This document shows positions 1-11,460 of a stretch of DNA of 64,000 nucleotides, one piece after another (position 1 is the stretch's first letter; the number at the start of each line of letters is the position of its first letter). A model generated the notes under the pieces. It was not told the origin of the DNA and did not search any database. It saw nothing but the letters and a program-made list of their open reading frames with translations. The translations under genes and the position numbers were made by a program. The stretch covers positions 87,202,184 through 87,266,183 of the forward strand of contig OX375876.1 in assembly GCA_947359465.1 (NCBI GenBank), written 5' to 3'. Source of the DNA: Metellina segmentata. Its lineage: Eukaryota > Arthropoda > Arachnida > Araneae > Tetragnathidae.

Positions 1-800
1 GCAACACAATTGGCCCTCTCATGGCCTGTTATAATTAATTCAAGGACCCGGAGGTTAAGAATCACTGAGTTGGATTTGGTAGCTGGATACTTCTGACAGG
101 ACTACTGCGTTTACTACACATTTTTTAAATTGAGGGATAGATAGTCAAATTAACGTGGCATTGGAGCAACACAATGGGCCCTCTCATGGCCTGTTATAAT
201 TAATTCAAGGACCCGGAGGTTAAGAATCACTGAGTTGGATTTGGTAGCTGGATACTTCTGACAGGACTACTGCGTTTACTACACATTTTTTAAATTGAGG
301 GATAGATAGTCAAATTAACGTGGCATTGGAGCAACACAATGGGCCCTCTCATGGCCTGTTATAATTAATTCAAGGACCCGGAGGTTAAGAATGACTGAGT
401 TCGATTTGGTAGCTGGATACTTCTGACAGGACTACTGCGTTTACTACACATTTTTTAAATTGAGGGATAGATAGTCAAATTAACGTGGCATTGGAACAAC
501 ACAATGGGCCCTCTCATGGCCTGTTATAATTAATTCAAGGACCGGAGGTTAAGACTCACTGAGTTGGATTTGGTAGCTGGATACTTCTGACAGGACTACT
601 GCGTTTACTACACATTTTTTAAATTGGAGGATAGGTAGTCAAATTAACGTGGCATTGGAGCAACACAATGGGCCCTCTCATGGCCTGTTATAATTAATTC
701 AAGCACCTGGAGGTTAAGAATCACTGAGTTGGATTTGGTAGCTGGATGCTTCTAACTAGACTACTGCGTTTACTTCACATTTTTTTATTGGGGGGGGGGA
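1..800. repeat. 165-bp tandem array, about five units
   Basis: Units begin at 1, 166, 331, 496 and 660, so the spacing is 165, 165, 165 and 164 bases. The first four units are nearly identical; the fifth decays after about 745. The junction of each unit carries ttaacgtggcattggagcaa, which resembles the minus-strand 3' end of SINE-A (ttaacgtcgtactagagcaa). A real SINE-A fragment in that orientation lies directly to the right at 801-900. The array starts at the window edge, so its true length is unknown. Seen directly: period and homology. Inferred: birth from a SINE tail plus its flank. Confidence 0.93.
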
Positions 801-900
801 GTAGTTAAATTAACATCACACTAGAGAAGCACAATGGTCGAGGATCAATCCCGGAAAGGTATGATACGCGGGCAACACCTCGTAATTTTGAACTACGCTT
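801..900 (-). mobile_element. SINE-A 3' fragment
   Basis: Minus-strand match to the 3' half of SINE-A: the tail gtagttaaattaac, then the agagaagcacaatgg, gatcaatcccgg and acctcgtaattttgaac blocks in the expected order. It is diverged and stops near 900. Its tail end abuts the 165-bp array. Confidence 0.75.
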
Positions 901-1662
901 CGAGCGTCACATCTTCATGAAATGTCCTTTATAACCGCTGTATTTAGTAAAACAGTAATTCCTGGTTATAACACTTTTCTATAACATGCCCCTCCTGTTT
1001 ATAAGCAGCCGAACAATATTATTTTCAGTTCCTCGCACAACGGAAGACGAAAGGGGTCACTGAACACTTCCACGACCCCCCCCCCCCAATGGATTCATCC
1101 CCCGTTCAACACAGACAGGACAACAAAGGTTGGGTAGTGTAAATATAGGCTAAACGGGCTCTAGCATAATGACTATTAAGATATATAAAGGCGTGAACCT
1201 TCATCACAAATGGGGTCCTTACAAAATGACCGGAACCGCCTGCCATTGAGAATCTCCTGAGGAGAGGGCATTTCTCATGTAGAAGTTGGATAATAATCTT
1301 ATGCCGCCGTCACCTGGTATCGGACGCCACAATAGTTTGATTTATGTATGACGGAAGATTTACACCTAGGCTGGCGCAATGGGTGTTGGGAGAAGAAAGG
1401 GGTTGACCTGACCGGTGTCCAGGTGTCCAGGGTGGGGTGCCTCGGAAGGAAAGGGGACTGTTGTAATAAATATGTGTTATTTTTGAGCTTCCTAGACCGT
1501 GATTATTTGTCGAGTTTTGTAAATAAGGGCACGGTTAGGAAATATTTCATGACAGACAGCTTGTATGTTCCTGTACTTATCCCATCCTATCACTGAAACC
1601 TGTGAATATCATTTTAATATATGCCCTAATATTAAAAGCGTGTTAGTTTATTAATATTATAA
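901..1662. other. Unassigned interval
   Basis: I see no supported gene here. It holds a 12-base poly-C run at 1076-1087. The 82-codon open frame at 1348-1596 has no recognisable domain and no flanking gene signals, so I do not call it. Confidence 0.4.
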
Positions 1663-1700
1663 TTGCCCTTGTGTTACTCCAGTGCGACGTACATTCAACA
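1663..1700 (+). mobile_element. SINE-A tail fragment
   Basis: About 38 bases (ttgcccttgtgttactccag, then tgcgacgtacattcaac) match the last part of SINE-A. No head or body is attached. Confidence 0.5.
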
Positions 1701-1744
1701 GGCTGCTATAAATATAATTTTGATCGTATAGACACTGAAGTAAA

Positions 1745-2044
1745 GGTAAGTAGGTATTTTAATTAACGTCGCACTAGAGCAACTTAGCGGGATATTGGCT
1801 ACGGTCCGGGATCAAATCCGAAAAGAAAGATCCTATGACAACAACAAGTAGTTTTGAACCACCGTCAGAGGATGAGGTCACATCTGAGCAGGAGCCCCTC
1901 TCTCCAAACTTACACCCCGAGCCAACGCGAGAACATTTAAGGCTACAACAGATTTAACGTGCATCAGCCCCCTTTGTGAACGGTCTTTGGTTGGATTCGA
2001 ACTCGTGATCCTCCAGTTGGTATTCCATTACTCTTCCAACAGGG
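1745..2044 (-). mobile_element. Older SINE-A-type copy, interrupted
   Basis: Read on the minus strand, this copy has the SINE-A tail (ggtaagtaggtattttaatt region), body and central block, but its head is of a second type, with gttcgaat as B-box-like core near 2000. A younger SINE-A at 2045 is inserted in its head end, and a few more bases of it continue after 2383. The divergence from the inserted copy shows it is the older element. Confidence 0.75.
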
Positions 2045-2374
2045 GCCGACCAACCGGTACAGTGGTTAAGGAGTTAGCCTCTGGATCGGGAGGTTCTTGG
2101 TTCGAATCCGGGTTCGGGCATGGATGTTTGTAAGCGTATGCTGTAGAGGCGGCTGGTGCACCTTAAATCTGTCGTGGCCGAAAGTCCTCACGTTGGGTTG
2201 ATGTGGAAGTTTGGAGAGTGGGGTGCCAGCTCAGGTGTTGCCTCGTCATCTATCCGTGGTTCAAAATTACGAGGTGTTGTCCTCGGATCTTTCCCTTAAG
2301 AGATTGATCCCGGACCGTCGTCAATAGCCCGTTGTGTTGCTCTAGTACGACGTTAACTAAAAAATTACCAATTA
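2045..2374 (+). mobile_element. SINE-A, full length
   Basis: Complete copy from the tRNA-like head (gccgaccaaccggta) to the AATTACC tail. A 9-bp duplication ccaacaggg flanks it at 2036-2044 and 2375-2383; the right copy overlaps the last bases of the tail. It sits inside the older SINE at 1745-2044 in the opposite orientation. Confidence 0.9.
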
Positions 2375-2383
2375 CCAACAGGG

Positions 2384-3718
2384 CTACAGAAGTAAAAATA
2401 GAAATATTAAAAATTACAAATTTCATATATAAAATTTTGTTCATCTGTCCAATCATCTAACCAAATTTGAGACGAATATAATCTTGTATAATTCTTAATA
2501 TTAAAAATTATAAATTTATGCGGCCAACTGAATTTAACCGTTATGGCGCTATAAGGTATTTATGAACCACTTAGATTGAGTTACCTTGGTTCACCGAGGT
2601 TGGGTTCTTATTTCATCTCCACATACATACTAGACACAGACCGTTTATAGAGGGGCTACACATTTATCTCTATCGTGTTCCCTGTACAATTTTGGAATAA
2701 GCCACGTTAATCTCGTAATATTCTGATCTGTACTCAATCGGCAAACCGTCTGAGAATCGAGCAAAACACGAGCATGACGTCACAACAAGTTTCAAGGACA
2801 TCTGGTAAACCCGTTAGTCAGAAAATGTAACCTTAATTTCCGTGAATAAGAATGAACGCAATCACTCCGTGATCTAAAAAATACAAAATTTGTAAGACCA
2901 ATTTTTGATCGCATCGAATTTATTTATTAACCAATTTCAAAAATAATTGTACCGTAAGAAAGAGTACATTCTAAGGTTTTCTGCGATGTTTTCAAATTTA
3001 AAAACATATAGTTTTATAATAGATATGATAGATACAAAAAATAATAGATATAAAGATAGAATAGATATGACAGTTTTAACAAAAAAATAGCAAAATATGT
3101 ACGTCTTTTGCTCACTCGTATTAGAAATTTCGCTTTTTCAATTTCGACACTTATTAAACCCTAAACTAATAGCCGCATCGAAAAAAAAAATCTTCAAAGT
3201 TGTCCAGGGAACAAGATGAAGAAAATTTCGTAATTTTCTGATCCGTAGTTTCTCGGGAAACCGTCAATGGAGTGAAAAAAACCCAGTTTTCAATCCTGCG
3301 ACAGTGGCGGCTGTAACTTTTTTTAAATATAGAGAGATTTGAACCAGAAACCTTTCGGATCTAAAACCAAGCACCTTGATTCCAGATTAATTTATTGGCT
3401 AAGTTTTTATATAGTTTTATTCATCTGTCCACAAAAGTTAAAAATAATCTTGTATAAATTCCAATATTAAACATTATAAATTAATAAATGCAATCTTGCC
3501 CATAATTCATTATCATCAACACTCAGTGGTTAACTATATCATCTTGCATGAATTTTAACAAAAAAAAATTTCTAGTTCACAAATACAAATTTATTTATTT
3601 ATCCACGTGGTAGTAAGTTTTCCGTAACTTGTGGAAACCTTCGTTGTTTTTATATAGCCTATCTAAATATTTAGCACGAATAAAGATAATTTCGTACTTG
3701 TACCAAGGTGGTAAAGAT
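2384..3718. repeat. AT-rich interval with a diverged internal duplication
   Basis: No coding signal is supported. A segment at 2431-2525 recurs at 3406-3494 in the same orientation: both hold ttcatctgtcca, aatcttgtataa and aatattaaa blocks in order, with a gap of about 17 bases. A weaker repeat (taat.ttctgatc.gta with caaaccgtc) links about 2715 and about 3230. This may be an old dispersed element, family unknown. Confidence 0.45.
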
Positions 3719-3972
3719 AATTCTGTGCTCAGATGGCAAAATGTTATAAGTCACTTTTTTTAATTTTTCGTGACAGCAATTTTAAGGTTCAAGATTCAAT
3801 ATGTGTCGATATTGATTTATTACAATTTTCCCACCTTTGTTTTCCTACAAACTGAAAAAAAAGACTTACGACATTTTGCCACCTTCTAAAAACTAACAAA
3901 AAATACTCCAGGATGGGATAGTCAATTTTTTGGGAAAAGTGACATAACCTTTTGCTATCTGAGCACAGAATT
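3719..3972. mobile_element. MITE-like inverted-repeat element
   Basis: The left arm, starting aattctgtgctcagatggca at 3719, is mirrored by a right arm ending tatctgagcacagaatt at 3972; the arms are about 38 bases with mismatches. A third related arm in inverted orientation, centred on gacttacgacattttgcca, lies near 3862-3884. No coding capacity. The flanks show no clear target duplication, so the superfamily is open. Confidence 0.6.
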
Positions 3973-4469
3973 ATAAGTTCAAAAATAAAAACTAGTTTTG
4001 ATTCATATATTTCGTGGCGTTTTGCATTAGGGCCTAGGTGACCAGAATGGTTTATTTAACTTTATTTTCTGCTTAAAATATAAATCTTTTGTTGACTGTT
4101 ATTTACTTCATTATTTCTAAATAGATTTATAAAAGACTAACTTTACTATCCAACTTGTCCTCAGAGTGTTTGCTGCTTCAGGTAAGTCAAGTTGCGCCTA
4201 TGTTTCCTTAGCTGTTTTATTGCGACGAATATCTCTCTCTTTCGCTTTGTGCACATCACATACTCGTGTTATTTCCTATCTCCGATTGTTTGGCTCGGGA
4301 CGACTGCCTTTGACGTTTTTGGTTGGTGTCCCTTGGGAAATGCTGTGTACGAAATTTTTACTTCAGTACTTCTAAGGAAGGAACGTGGCAAGCTGAAAAT
4401 AGCTGCGCTGACCTAGAAATTCCATACAAAATAATATAACCCGGTTGGGCCGCGATAACCCGGTTGGAG
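3973..4469. other. Unassigned interval
   Basis: AT-rich sequence without a recognisable repeat or domain. Two overlapping short open frames at 4166-4416 look like chance frames. Confidence 0.35.
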
Positions 4470-4721
4470 ATTGGTGATTTTTAATTAACGTCGTACTAGA
4501 GCAACACAACGTGCTTTTGACGATCAATACTCTATCCGTTATCAATACTCTATTGGGGAAAGAACCAAGGACAAACACCACGTAATTTTGAACCAATGAC
4601 AGATGACGAGGCAACACCTGAACTAGCACTCCACTCTCCAAACTTCCACACCAAACCAACGTGAGGATTTTCGGTCACTTCAGATTTAAGGTGCACCAGT
4701 CGGCCCCTACATCATACGTTT
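4470..4721 (-). mobile_element. SINE-A, head missing
   Basis: Minus-strand copy with tail (gatttttaattaacgtcgta), body and central block (gtgcaccagtcggcccctac). Similarity stops at about 4721, before the tRNA-like head, so the copy is 5' truncated or broken. A short extra tract with a repeated tcaatactctat (about 4525-4553) replaces the usual ggtccgggatc block. Confidence 0.8.
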
Positions 4722-5621
4722 GTTGCTGTTTCCAATCCCAATACAATGTCAAACCATGGATCTTCACACACAATGAAACGTTTGAGTGGAGAACGATCGC
4801 TTGTGCATGCTATTTTCACAAACCGATTGTTTACCAGAGAAAGTAAGCTGCATGGGAAAAGAATAGATCCCTGTGTTACCTCGGGTAGGTGAAGCCCGTT
4901 TACACCTTTAAAAGACAAAGAGGAGGCATTAGGGAACCGCGAGAAAGAAGACTGTGACAACGAAATTGTTTTATGAATACCTGCTAGGGGGGGGGATGAA
5001 TTACATTCTTTAACAAAATCAAGTATTTTTGAGAAAATCGGGCGGCCTGCTATGGGCACGTAGTCAGCGAATACCTCATTATTTATCCTACTTATACAGA
5101 GCAGATTGGAATCATAAAATTTTGTTTTATTATTCTAATTTTGTCAGAATTTTGTGATTTTTGAAGAAAGACACACAAACTACACGAAATTGTTGATGTA
5201 GACTGAAAATTTATTGGTCTAATTAATGCGTACAAAATTTAGTTTTGAAAAAGTTTTTTTTTTTAAATCGAGTCCTTAGGGTGTCATTTTTTCAACAACA
5301 TTTCTCATGTGTCTCTTCCTGTTTTACCAAAGAGGTTCAGGAGGTTTAAATTCTAAGATTTTCCTCCGAGTGAACTGCTAAATATAAAAATGAATAGCTT
5401 TGAGTAGCAGAAGGAGGGAATGGACGCTTCATTTCCATCAAGAAAAATATTAGCAACAAAATTGTTTGAGGTATTTATTGCTCTGGAAATAATCCTCACT
5501 TAATGGTTTCGACTGAGAAAAAAACAGCATTTATTGTGATGCGTAACCCTTTAATCATGGTGCCCTGTGCAATTTTCTAGGGTGCCCTAGTGTTATTGCA
5601 TTTCTGGTACGATTAGAATAA
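4722..5621. other. Unassigned interval
   Basis: The minus frame at 4712-5059 (115 codons) overlaps the SINE end and has no recognisable motif. Otherwise AT-rich DNA in which I see nothing specific. Confidence 0.35.
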
Positions 5622-5700
5622 GAATTAGTCGCAGAGGAGCAATAATACGTGTTGTTGGCGACAGCCCGGGATCAATTCTCAAAGGGTAGATTCGAATTCT
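5622..5700 (-). mobile_element. SINE-A fragment
   Basis: A diverged minus-strand stretch matches the 3' third of SINE-A: gtcgcagaggagcaataata, then ttggcgacagcccgggatca. Nothing of the head remains. Confidence 0.5.
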
Positions 5701-6953
5701 ATCGCATCAGGGCACATGCATCGGAAAAAGGACCAAAGCATAATGCAAAGGTAAACTAGCGCCATCTATACTTTGAAGAGTGAAGTAAAAGTACACCCGA
5801 GAAGCTGTACCTTGCTTCTCTTTTGGCAAATCACATAGAGATATTGTTGGCTCGCAAGCCCAGTCAGGGCGTTGACCATCTCTGCGATTTTGTTTCAACT
5901 GGACCTATCATTTTCAACAGTTCTTCAGTTCTTAATTTTGCCAATACCAGTCTTTGTCTACACTGTCAGTTCATTAAAGCATTTGTCTTTCTCTAGGGCC
6001 TAACTCTAATTAGCCTGGACAGGTATATTTGTTTGTACTCGTTTCATCGGGCATTTGAATGCCTGTTCCATCTCATTCTAGATATTTTTATACATTTTAC
6101 GATATCTAGTTATTAGCATAGATGGTATAACTCAAAACTAAACCTTCTTCGCAACATCCATTAGTCTGTATGCCATCAAATATGCTTCTTAAAATGCTTC
6201 TCTCAAAGGTCTGCAGTGCGTTTTCGAAACTCAAGATCATAGTCCTAGTCTCTGAGGCGTAAGAAAGCACAAACCTAATTAAAAATGTAAATATTTATTT
6301 TCTGTTTCTTCTTTTGAACTACAATTAACTACGTTGTTCAAAGAAACGGTGATTAACAGCAGGGAAGATATACTTAGTACAAATAATCTGTATTTTCCAT
6401 TTTAGTTTGTCTCACTCTACTGTCAGATTTTCCTACATAAATGACCGCATACCAGTCGGAAAAATTAATGAGTAAAACAATAAATTTTTCATCATTGGCC
6501 AACTATCGACTTTAATTGTATATTTTTAGGGGTGGAATGTCTATTCTCTAATTTAGAATGTGAAATTGGAATTTTAAAAATAATAGAACAGACGTGAAAT
6601 TAGAGGAAGTGTGTATGTCCATTACTTGATGTTGTTTTGTCTTGTATTTGGCGCAGGTTGGCCACATATGGACCTTACACTATAAAACCCTACCGACCAT
6701 CTGGCAATTAAACTAGATAACGCTTACACCAAGAGACCAATGCCATTTTTTAAATACATATATCGTCATAATGTCAAGCTTGTACTACCAGTACAATTTT
6801 TCTGACAAAAATTCATATTTTATTACATAAAATTAAAATAGCAAGCTACATGGAAGTCAGCGCGCCTTCGTCTAATAAACAATACTTCATGGTAGATATA
6901 GGTTGCGCTGCTATGTATACCATTATACTTTAAGTTCATTTTTGTGATGGTGG
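5701..6953. other. Unassigned interval
   Basis: No supported gene or repeat. Mostly AT-rich, with short frames only. Confidence 0.35.
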
Positions 6954-6961
6954 ATAAGTTC

Positions 6962-8040
6962 CAGAGGCGGATTAAGCGGACTAAGCGGCCGCGTAGTGCC
7001 CCGAGATCTTAAAATGTCTTTTCATTAGAGTTCGAGGAAAGTTGCGATGTCTTTACAACGCGCGTCTTTAAGTGCAGTGAAAAGAGTTTCTAATACAAGA
7101 TGGTGAGAAAGAGTAGATGCTGTATTAGCTATAGAACTTGGTTTCACCCATACAAAATAGGCTTTAACTGAAACTTTAATTCAGAAGGGAAAAAAAGTTA
7201 CCATAGTGGAAGCGACTTCCCTTCTGATGAAATGGACAAATATGAAACCGCCCTAATGACAGTTATTTGTAATACTATTTTACAAAGAATAAATGCTAGA
7301 GTCAACTGATTAATCAGGCCTATCATTTAATGTGGAAGATGGGCAAACTCGCAGACAACAAAAGATAAATGTTTTCTGATGAAAACAAAGAAGTCGGACA
7401 TAAATTTACAATGAGAGAAAATTTCATAGTCAAAAATTTTTTTTGTCTTGTGGTAACACCAAGGCAGAATTAAAAAATGAACACGATTAAAAAGTTTAAG
7501 AATATTTACAAAAATGACGTTGATGTTTGTACTTTTGAAGTTGAACTTGACCATTTTTTAATATTTCTAAGAGAAAACGAGAAAACCATAAAAACCACAT
7601 CAGCCATCTATCGAGCCGCCAAAGAAATGTCTTGCACATTTCCGAATGTTGAAATGTTATTGAAATTTTTTTAAATAATTCACTTATCTAATGCGTCAGG
7701 AGAAAGATCATTTTCTGTTTTAAAGCGTGTAAAAATTATTTAAGAAGTACTATGGGAGAAGAAAAATTAATTAATATGGCCATTCTATATATAGAGTAAA
7801 AAATATTAAACCGAAATAATGCCAAAATAATTGATGAATTTGCAAGAAATAAAGCAAGACGGAAATTCAAGTAAAAATATGTTTTTTTTCTTGATAAATT
7901 TATTTAATGTGTTCTGTTATGACATTTTTGATTACTTTTCTTTTTGTTAATAACCTAATGAAAGTTTTCTTGAAACTTTTTTTTCTAACTTTAGTTTGAG
8001 GGGGAATTTTAACGCCCCCACTTGATTTGATCTGCCCCTG
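6962..8040 (+). mobile_element. hAT transposon remnant (ZMYM1-like)
   Basis: The ends are cagaggcggattaag at 6962 and the inverted match ending atctgcccctg at 8040. Flanking 8-mers ataagttc (6954-6961) and ctaagttc (8041-8048) agree at 7 of 8 positions, as expected of the 8-bp hAT duplication. At about 7690-7850 the plus strand encodes, across frames, a C-terminal hAT dimerisation signature (ASGERSFSVLKRVK, then GEEKLINMAILYIE). The upstream frame at 7477-7674 reads into it. At 1.08 kb it is far shorter than an autonomous hAT, so most of the transposase has been lost. Confidence 0.85.
7477..7850 (+). pseudogene. hAT transposase C-terminal remnant
   Basis: A 65-codon frame ends EMLLKFF at 7674. 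The following bases continue in shifted frames with SNASGERSFSVLKRVK and MGEEKLINMAILYIE, the conserved C-terminal dimerisation block of ZMYM1/DUF4371-type hAT transposases. The DDE-like catalytic half is absent. It lies within the element at 6962-8040 and cannot encode a working enzyme. Confidence 0.7.
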
Positions 8041-8098
8041 CTAAGTTCACTACAGCTGCAACAAAACGCAATGTAGACAATACTTTTCCATTGCATAA

Positions 8099-8219
8099 CT
8101 GACATCTGCTGTTCAAAACTGAGGGTGTTGTCCTCGGATCTTTTGATTCGGGATTGATCGCTGACCATTGCTCTTATGTTGCTACAGAACAACGTTAACT
8201 CAACTACCTACTAACTACC
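8099..8219 (+). mobile_element. SINE-A 3' fragment
   Basis: Plus-strand match from the tcatctg block to the tail. The tail is of the AACTACC type (caactacctactaactacc) rather than AATTACC, and the body is more diverged, suggesting an older subfamily. Confidence 0.75.
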
Positions 8220-10189
8220 ATCGTATAACATGTTCTGGCTTTTGATTTACATCTATTCATTTCTCGTCTTAATATACAGCTGGAAGTATTCTATTTTGTT
8301 TTAGTGGGTAGTATACAATCAAAACTACTTTGCTACCCGAAATGACACAGTACTCCATTTTGTAAAACCTCTTTATTTTGTAAAATTCTGTTTCGGAGAA
8401 ATAGTTCAGATTTTTGTCACCAGAGATAAAATTATCCTGACCTTGTGCAAATATAAAGATTTTCCCAGAAAGAACACATACAGTCACACATACAAAAAAT
8501 CGAACCCCCTCTCTTCATTTCCTTACTATGTAGAGCAACAAATTCTCTCTCTCAAAGATACCATTCAATAGAAAATAATGTCCTCTACAAATACAAATGC
8601 AAAAAGAAAATTGTATAGACCGTCTTTATATAAATTTTTTTATAAATAAAATTTCCATTGACACCATGTTATGATACCTTAATCATATTCTATATGGTCA
8701 CATTAGCGCAAATACAAAATTTCTTGAATTTTCTATCGTTATACCGTGAGATATTGAATGTTAAAGCCGTTGTACACGTCAGAGATCATATCCACATTGA
8801 AAATTCCTATTCGTAGATCGAAATTATTTGAAGTTAATCATATACCGTTGACTTGATGCTTGATTGAAAGAAGCCTGCAAACGAACCTTAAAAGAAAAAT
8901 TCATTCTTTACTTAATATTGTTTTTGAAATTCCAAAAATTCAGAGATTTGTCGTCGTTTACACAGCAGTTTAAATAAGTGTTTTCATAAAATAACTTCTA
9001 GCAACTGTTATCGAAACTAAAGAGAGAGTAACTGTTATCGAAATTTGTAACTAAGTAATCAAAAATATTAATAGCTATCGATAGTTGTTAGTGCGATAGC
9101 ATTAAAATAGATTAATTTAAACAGTTAAAATTAGCTGTTTATGTCAATTTTTAATAACAATTGTTATATTTAGTTGCTGTTTGTGTCATTTGCTGACAAT
9201 AAACATAATATTAACAGCTAACAATACCTGCTATCAGAATTACATTGACAATTAGCACGATTATAGTAAAATAACTGTTTGTCAATCTCAAAAAATTATT
9301 ATCTGCCTATGCAAAAATATTTACTCTTAAAACTAACAGTTGAAATTATGTTTTGTGAATAAATGTATTTTAGCCTAAAGGTTGCTCAAATTTATTAAAA
9401 ATTTTGAAAGGATGATGTTTAGTTTAACGTTAACTTCAATTTTTCACAGCTACTAATAATTGTTAAACTTATTCAATAAGTGATTTTTTTTTAGTAACTA
9501 TTAAATAAGCTGTGCATAATAAAGTTCATAATAACTGTTATTGCAAGTTAGCAATAAACATTAAGACAGTTATCGAACACACAAACACCTTTTCCCTTCT
9601 CTACTATCAGATTGATCATTTCACCGTTGTACTCCAAATGATCGGTAGAAGGCAATTTTCGTTAGATTACATAAATGATAGTTTCAAACATCTTTCAAAA
9701 AAAAGTGATACATTCCTCAGATTTGTCATAATGTTTTTCAACTTTTGTATGACCACTAAAATCAACGTTGTGACGAAAATTTCAGTGTGGCGCAAAAGCT
9801 ATAAGGAGAGGAAAGAGCTGAAAGCTTTATGTATGGTCATATTAAAAATCTTTCTGAATCCATTTCTGTCAAAATATATCAAGGCTCTTATACATAACTT
9901 CTTGAAAAAAAATTTAATAATTAATATTGCAAACTAAAAACTATCTAAAAATAGAACAACAGATGTAGTGTGTTTGGGTTCCTTTGTTGCAACATCGTAC
10001 ATTATGGCTATAGGGAAAATTTGTTTCAAAACATATCAATACAATTGTAGGAAATTTATTTAACAATAAGATATTCAAACTTTTGGTTCTCATAATTCCG
10101 GAACGGCTGCACCCAATGATATAAACCTAAGGTATCTGAAGACAAATTTTGATATAAAGTTCAAATTTGTACCGCATTATGGGTTCAAA
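8220..10189. other. AT-rich interval, nothing assigned
   Basis: A 141-codon frame at 9512-9937 is the longest here. Its translation is low-complexity with no domain I recognise, and its composition matches the noncoding surroundings, so I leave it uncalled. Short recurring words such as aactgttatcgaaa occur at 9004-9050. Confidence 0.4.
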
Positions 10190-10351
10190 TTGTTTGTGTA
10201 GTGTACTTGACTTTCGGACTCAAACTAATACTATCATCACAAACTCCCGTGCCTAGTGTCGTGAGGTCAGTTTAAATAAGTGTAGTTGAGATAAGTTGTT
10301 TTAGCATATTAATTGCATCTATGCATTATTACATCTGTGCATTCTTACATA
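10190..10351. repeat. Dispersed repeat R, left part
   Basis: The word gcctagtgtcgtgag and surrounding bases recur, diverged, at 41693-41707 (gcctagtatcgtgag). Together with 11282-11460 it forms one older element split by a mariner insertion. Confidence 0.5.
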
Positions 10352-11279
10352 TTGGGACATCCGGAAAGTTCCGCGCGTTTTCAAATCGAAGCTAGCTTTG
10401 TTATTATTATTTTGCTACCGCTGATAACGAGTGACCTTGATTGAAGCAGATGTTTAAATTTTGTCTTTTTTGCCTACACTGCATAATTATAGCATGTGTT
10501 GTGGCATAATTTTTGTTTCACTGCAGTGCTAAGAATGTAGAACCAGAAAATTCATTTTCGTCATATTATGCTATTTTATTTTAAGAAAGAAAGAAATGGC
10601 TAGTCAGACTGCTTTTAAAATGTGTGCTGTATATGGACATAGTGCTGTTTCTGAGGCCACAGTTCGAAGGTGGTTTGTTAAATTTAAGCTTGGAAATCTC
10701 AGCCTCAAAGATGATGCCCACTGCATCCCAAAAAAGTAAGGCTTTTTGTATGGTGGGACTACAAAAGAATTGCTTGTTATGAATTGTTGCCACAAAATCA
10801 GACAGTAAATTCGGAAAAATACTGTTCTCAAATGGCAGTACTAAAAGCATAAATAGAACCAAAGAGGACAGAACTGACCAATCCTGGAGGTGTTGTCTTC
10901 CAGCATGACAATGCTCGACCCCATATTTCGCTGAATGTCAAAGACTTATTGAGCATGGCTGAGATGTTTTGCGTCATCCCCCCCCCCCTCTATTCATCAG
11001 ACCTTGCCCCTCAGATTTTCACCTCTGCAGGTCACTTCAGAATTCTTTGAACGGCCTGGAGTTCAATTCTTTGGAGACTGTCAAACAGCACCTCGATAAC
11101 TTCTTTGCAAATAAGCCTAATGATTTTTAGAAAAAAGGAATTTTCCAGCTGCCAGAAAGATGGTAAAAAGTGATAGAACAAAATGGGGCTTATGTGATTC
11201 AATAAAATTTTCTTATGTTTTTGTACTGCTTCGTTGGTATTTATCTTAAAAAACCCGCAGAATTTTCCGGATGACCCAA
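10352..11279 (+). mobile_element. mariner-like transposon, internally deleted
   Basis: Terminal inverted repeats ttgggacatccggaaagttc (10352) and ttttccggatgacccaa (to 11279) are flanked by TA on both sides, the Tc1/mariner target. At 928 bp it is shorter than an intact mariner of about 1.3 kb. Confidence 0.9.
10596..11210 (+). pseudogene. mariner transposase, broken
   Basis: The N-terminal region reads ASQTAFKMCAVYGHSAVSEA then RRWFVKFKLGNLSLKDDA, typical of the mariner helix-turn-helix domain. A stop follows at about 10737 and the sequence jumps to a catalytic-core segment with WWDYKR and ELLPQNQTVNSEKYCSQM. QHDNARPH (near 10905) and YSSDLAP (near 10995) are the second and third catalytic motifs; the D in the third fits the mariner DD34D type. 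The first catalytic aspartate region is deleted, a poly-C tract (about 10979-10987) sits before the third motif, and there are frameshifts, so no transposase can be made. Confidence 0.85.
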
Positions 11280-11281
11280 TA

Positions 11282-11460
11282 TATACGCCATAGTATTTTA
11301 CACTGCATGTGCAACATGCAAAAAGAAAGTCGATCTCTTAGAATTATTAAGTCTTGATGAGCCCCTATGACTATCATCATGCCTATAATTCTGACCCTCG
11401 AGCCCTTGTTATAAGCAATATTTCTGAACCAACACCTCTTTAATAATGACCACCTTATAC
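11282..11460. repeat. Dispersed repeat R, right part
   Basis: acatgcaaaaagaaagtcga and tcaagtcttgatga-type words match 41845-41900 in the same order and orientation. The mariner at 10352-11279 separates it from the left part. Confidence 0.5.

Noticed and set aside
9512..9937. 141-codon open frame as a gene
   Set aside because: No domain, biased low-complexity composition matching the AT-rich surroundings, no promoter or splice support.
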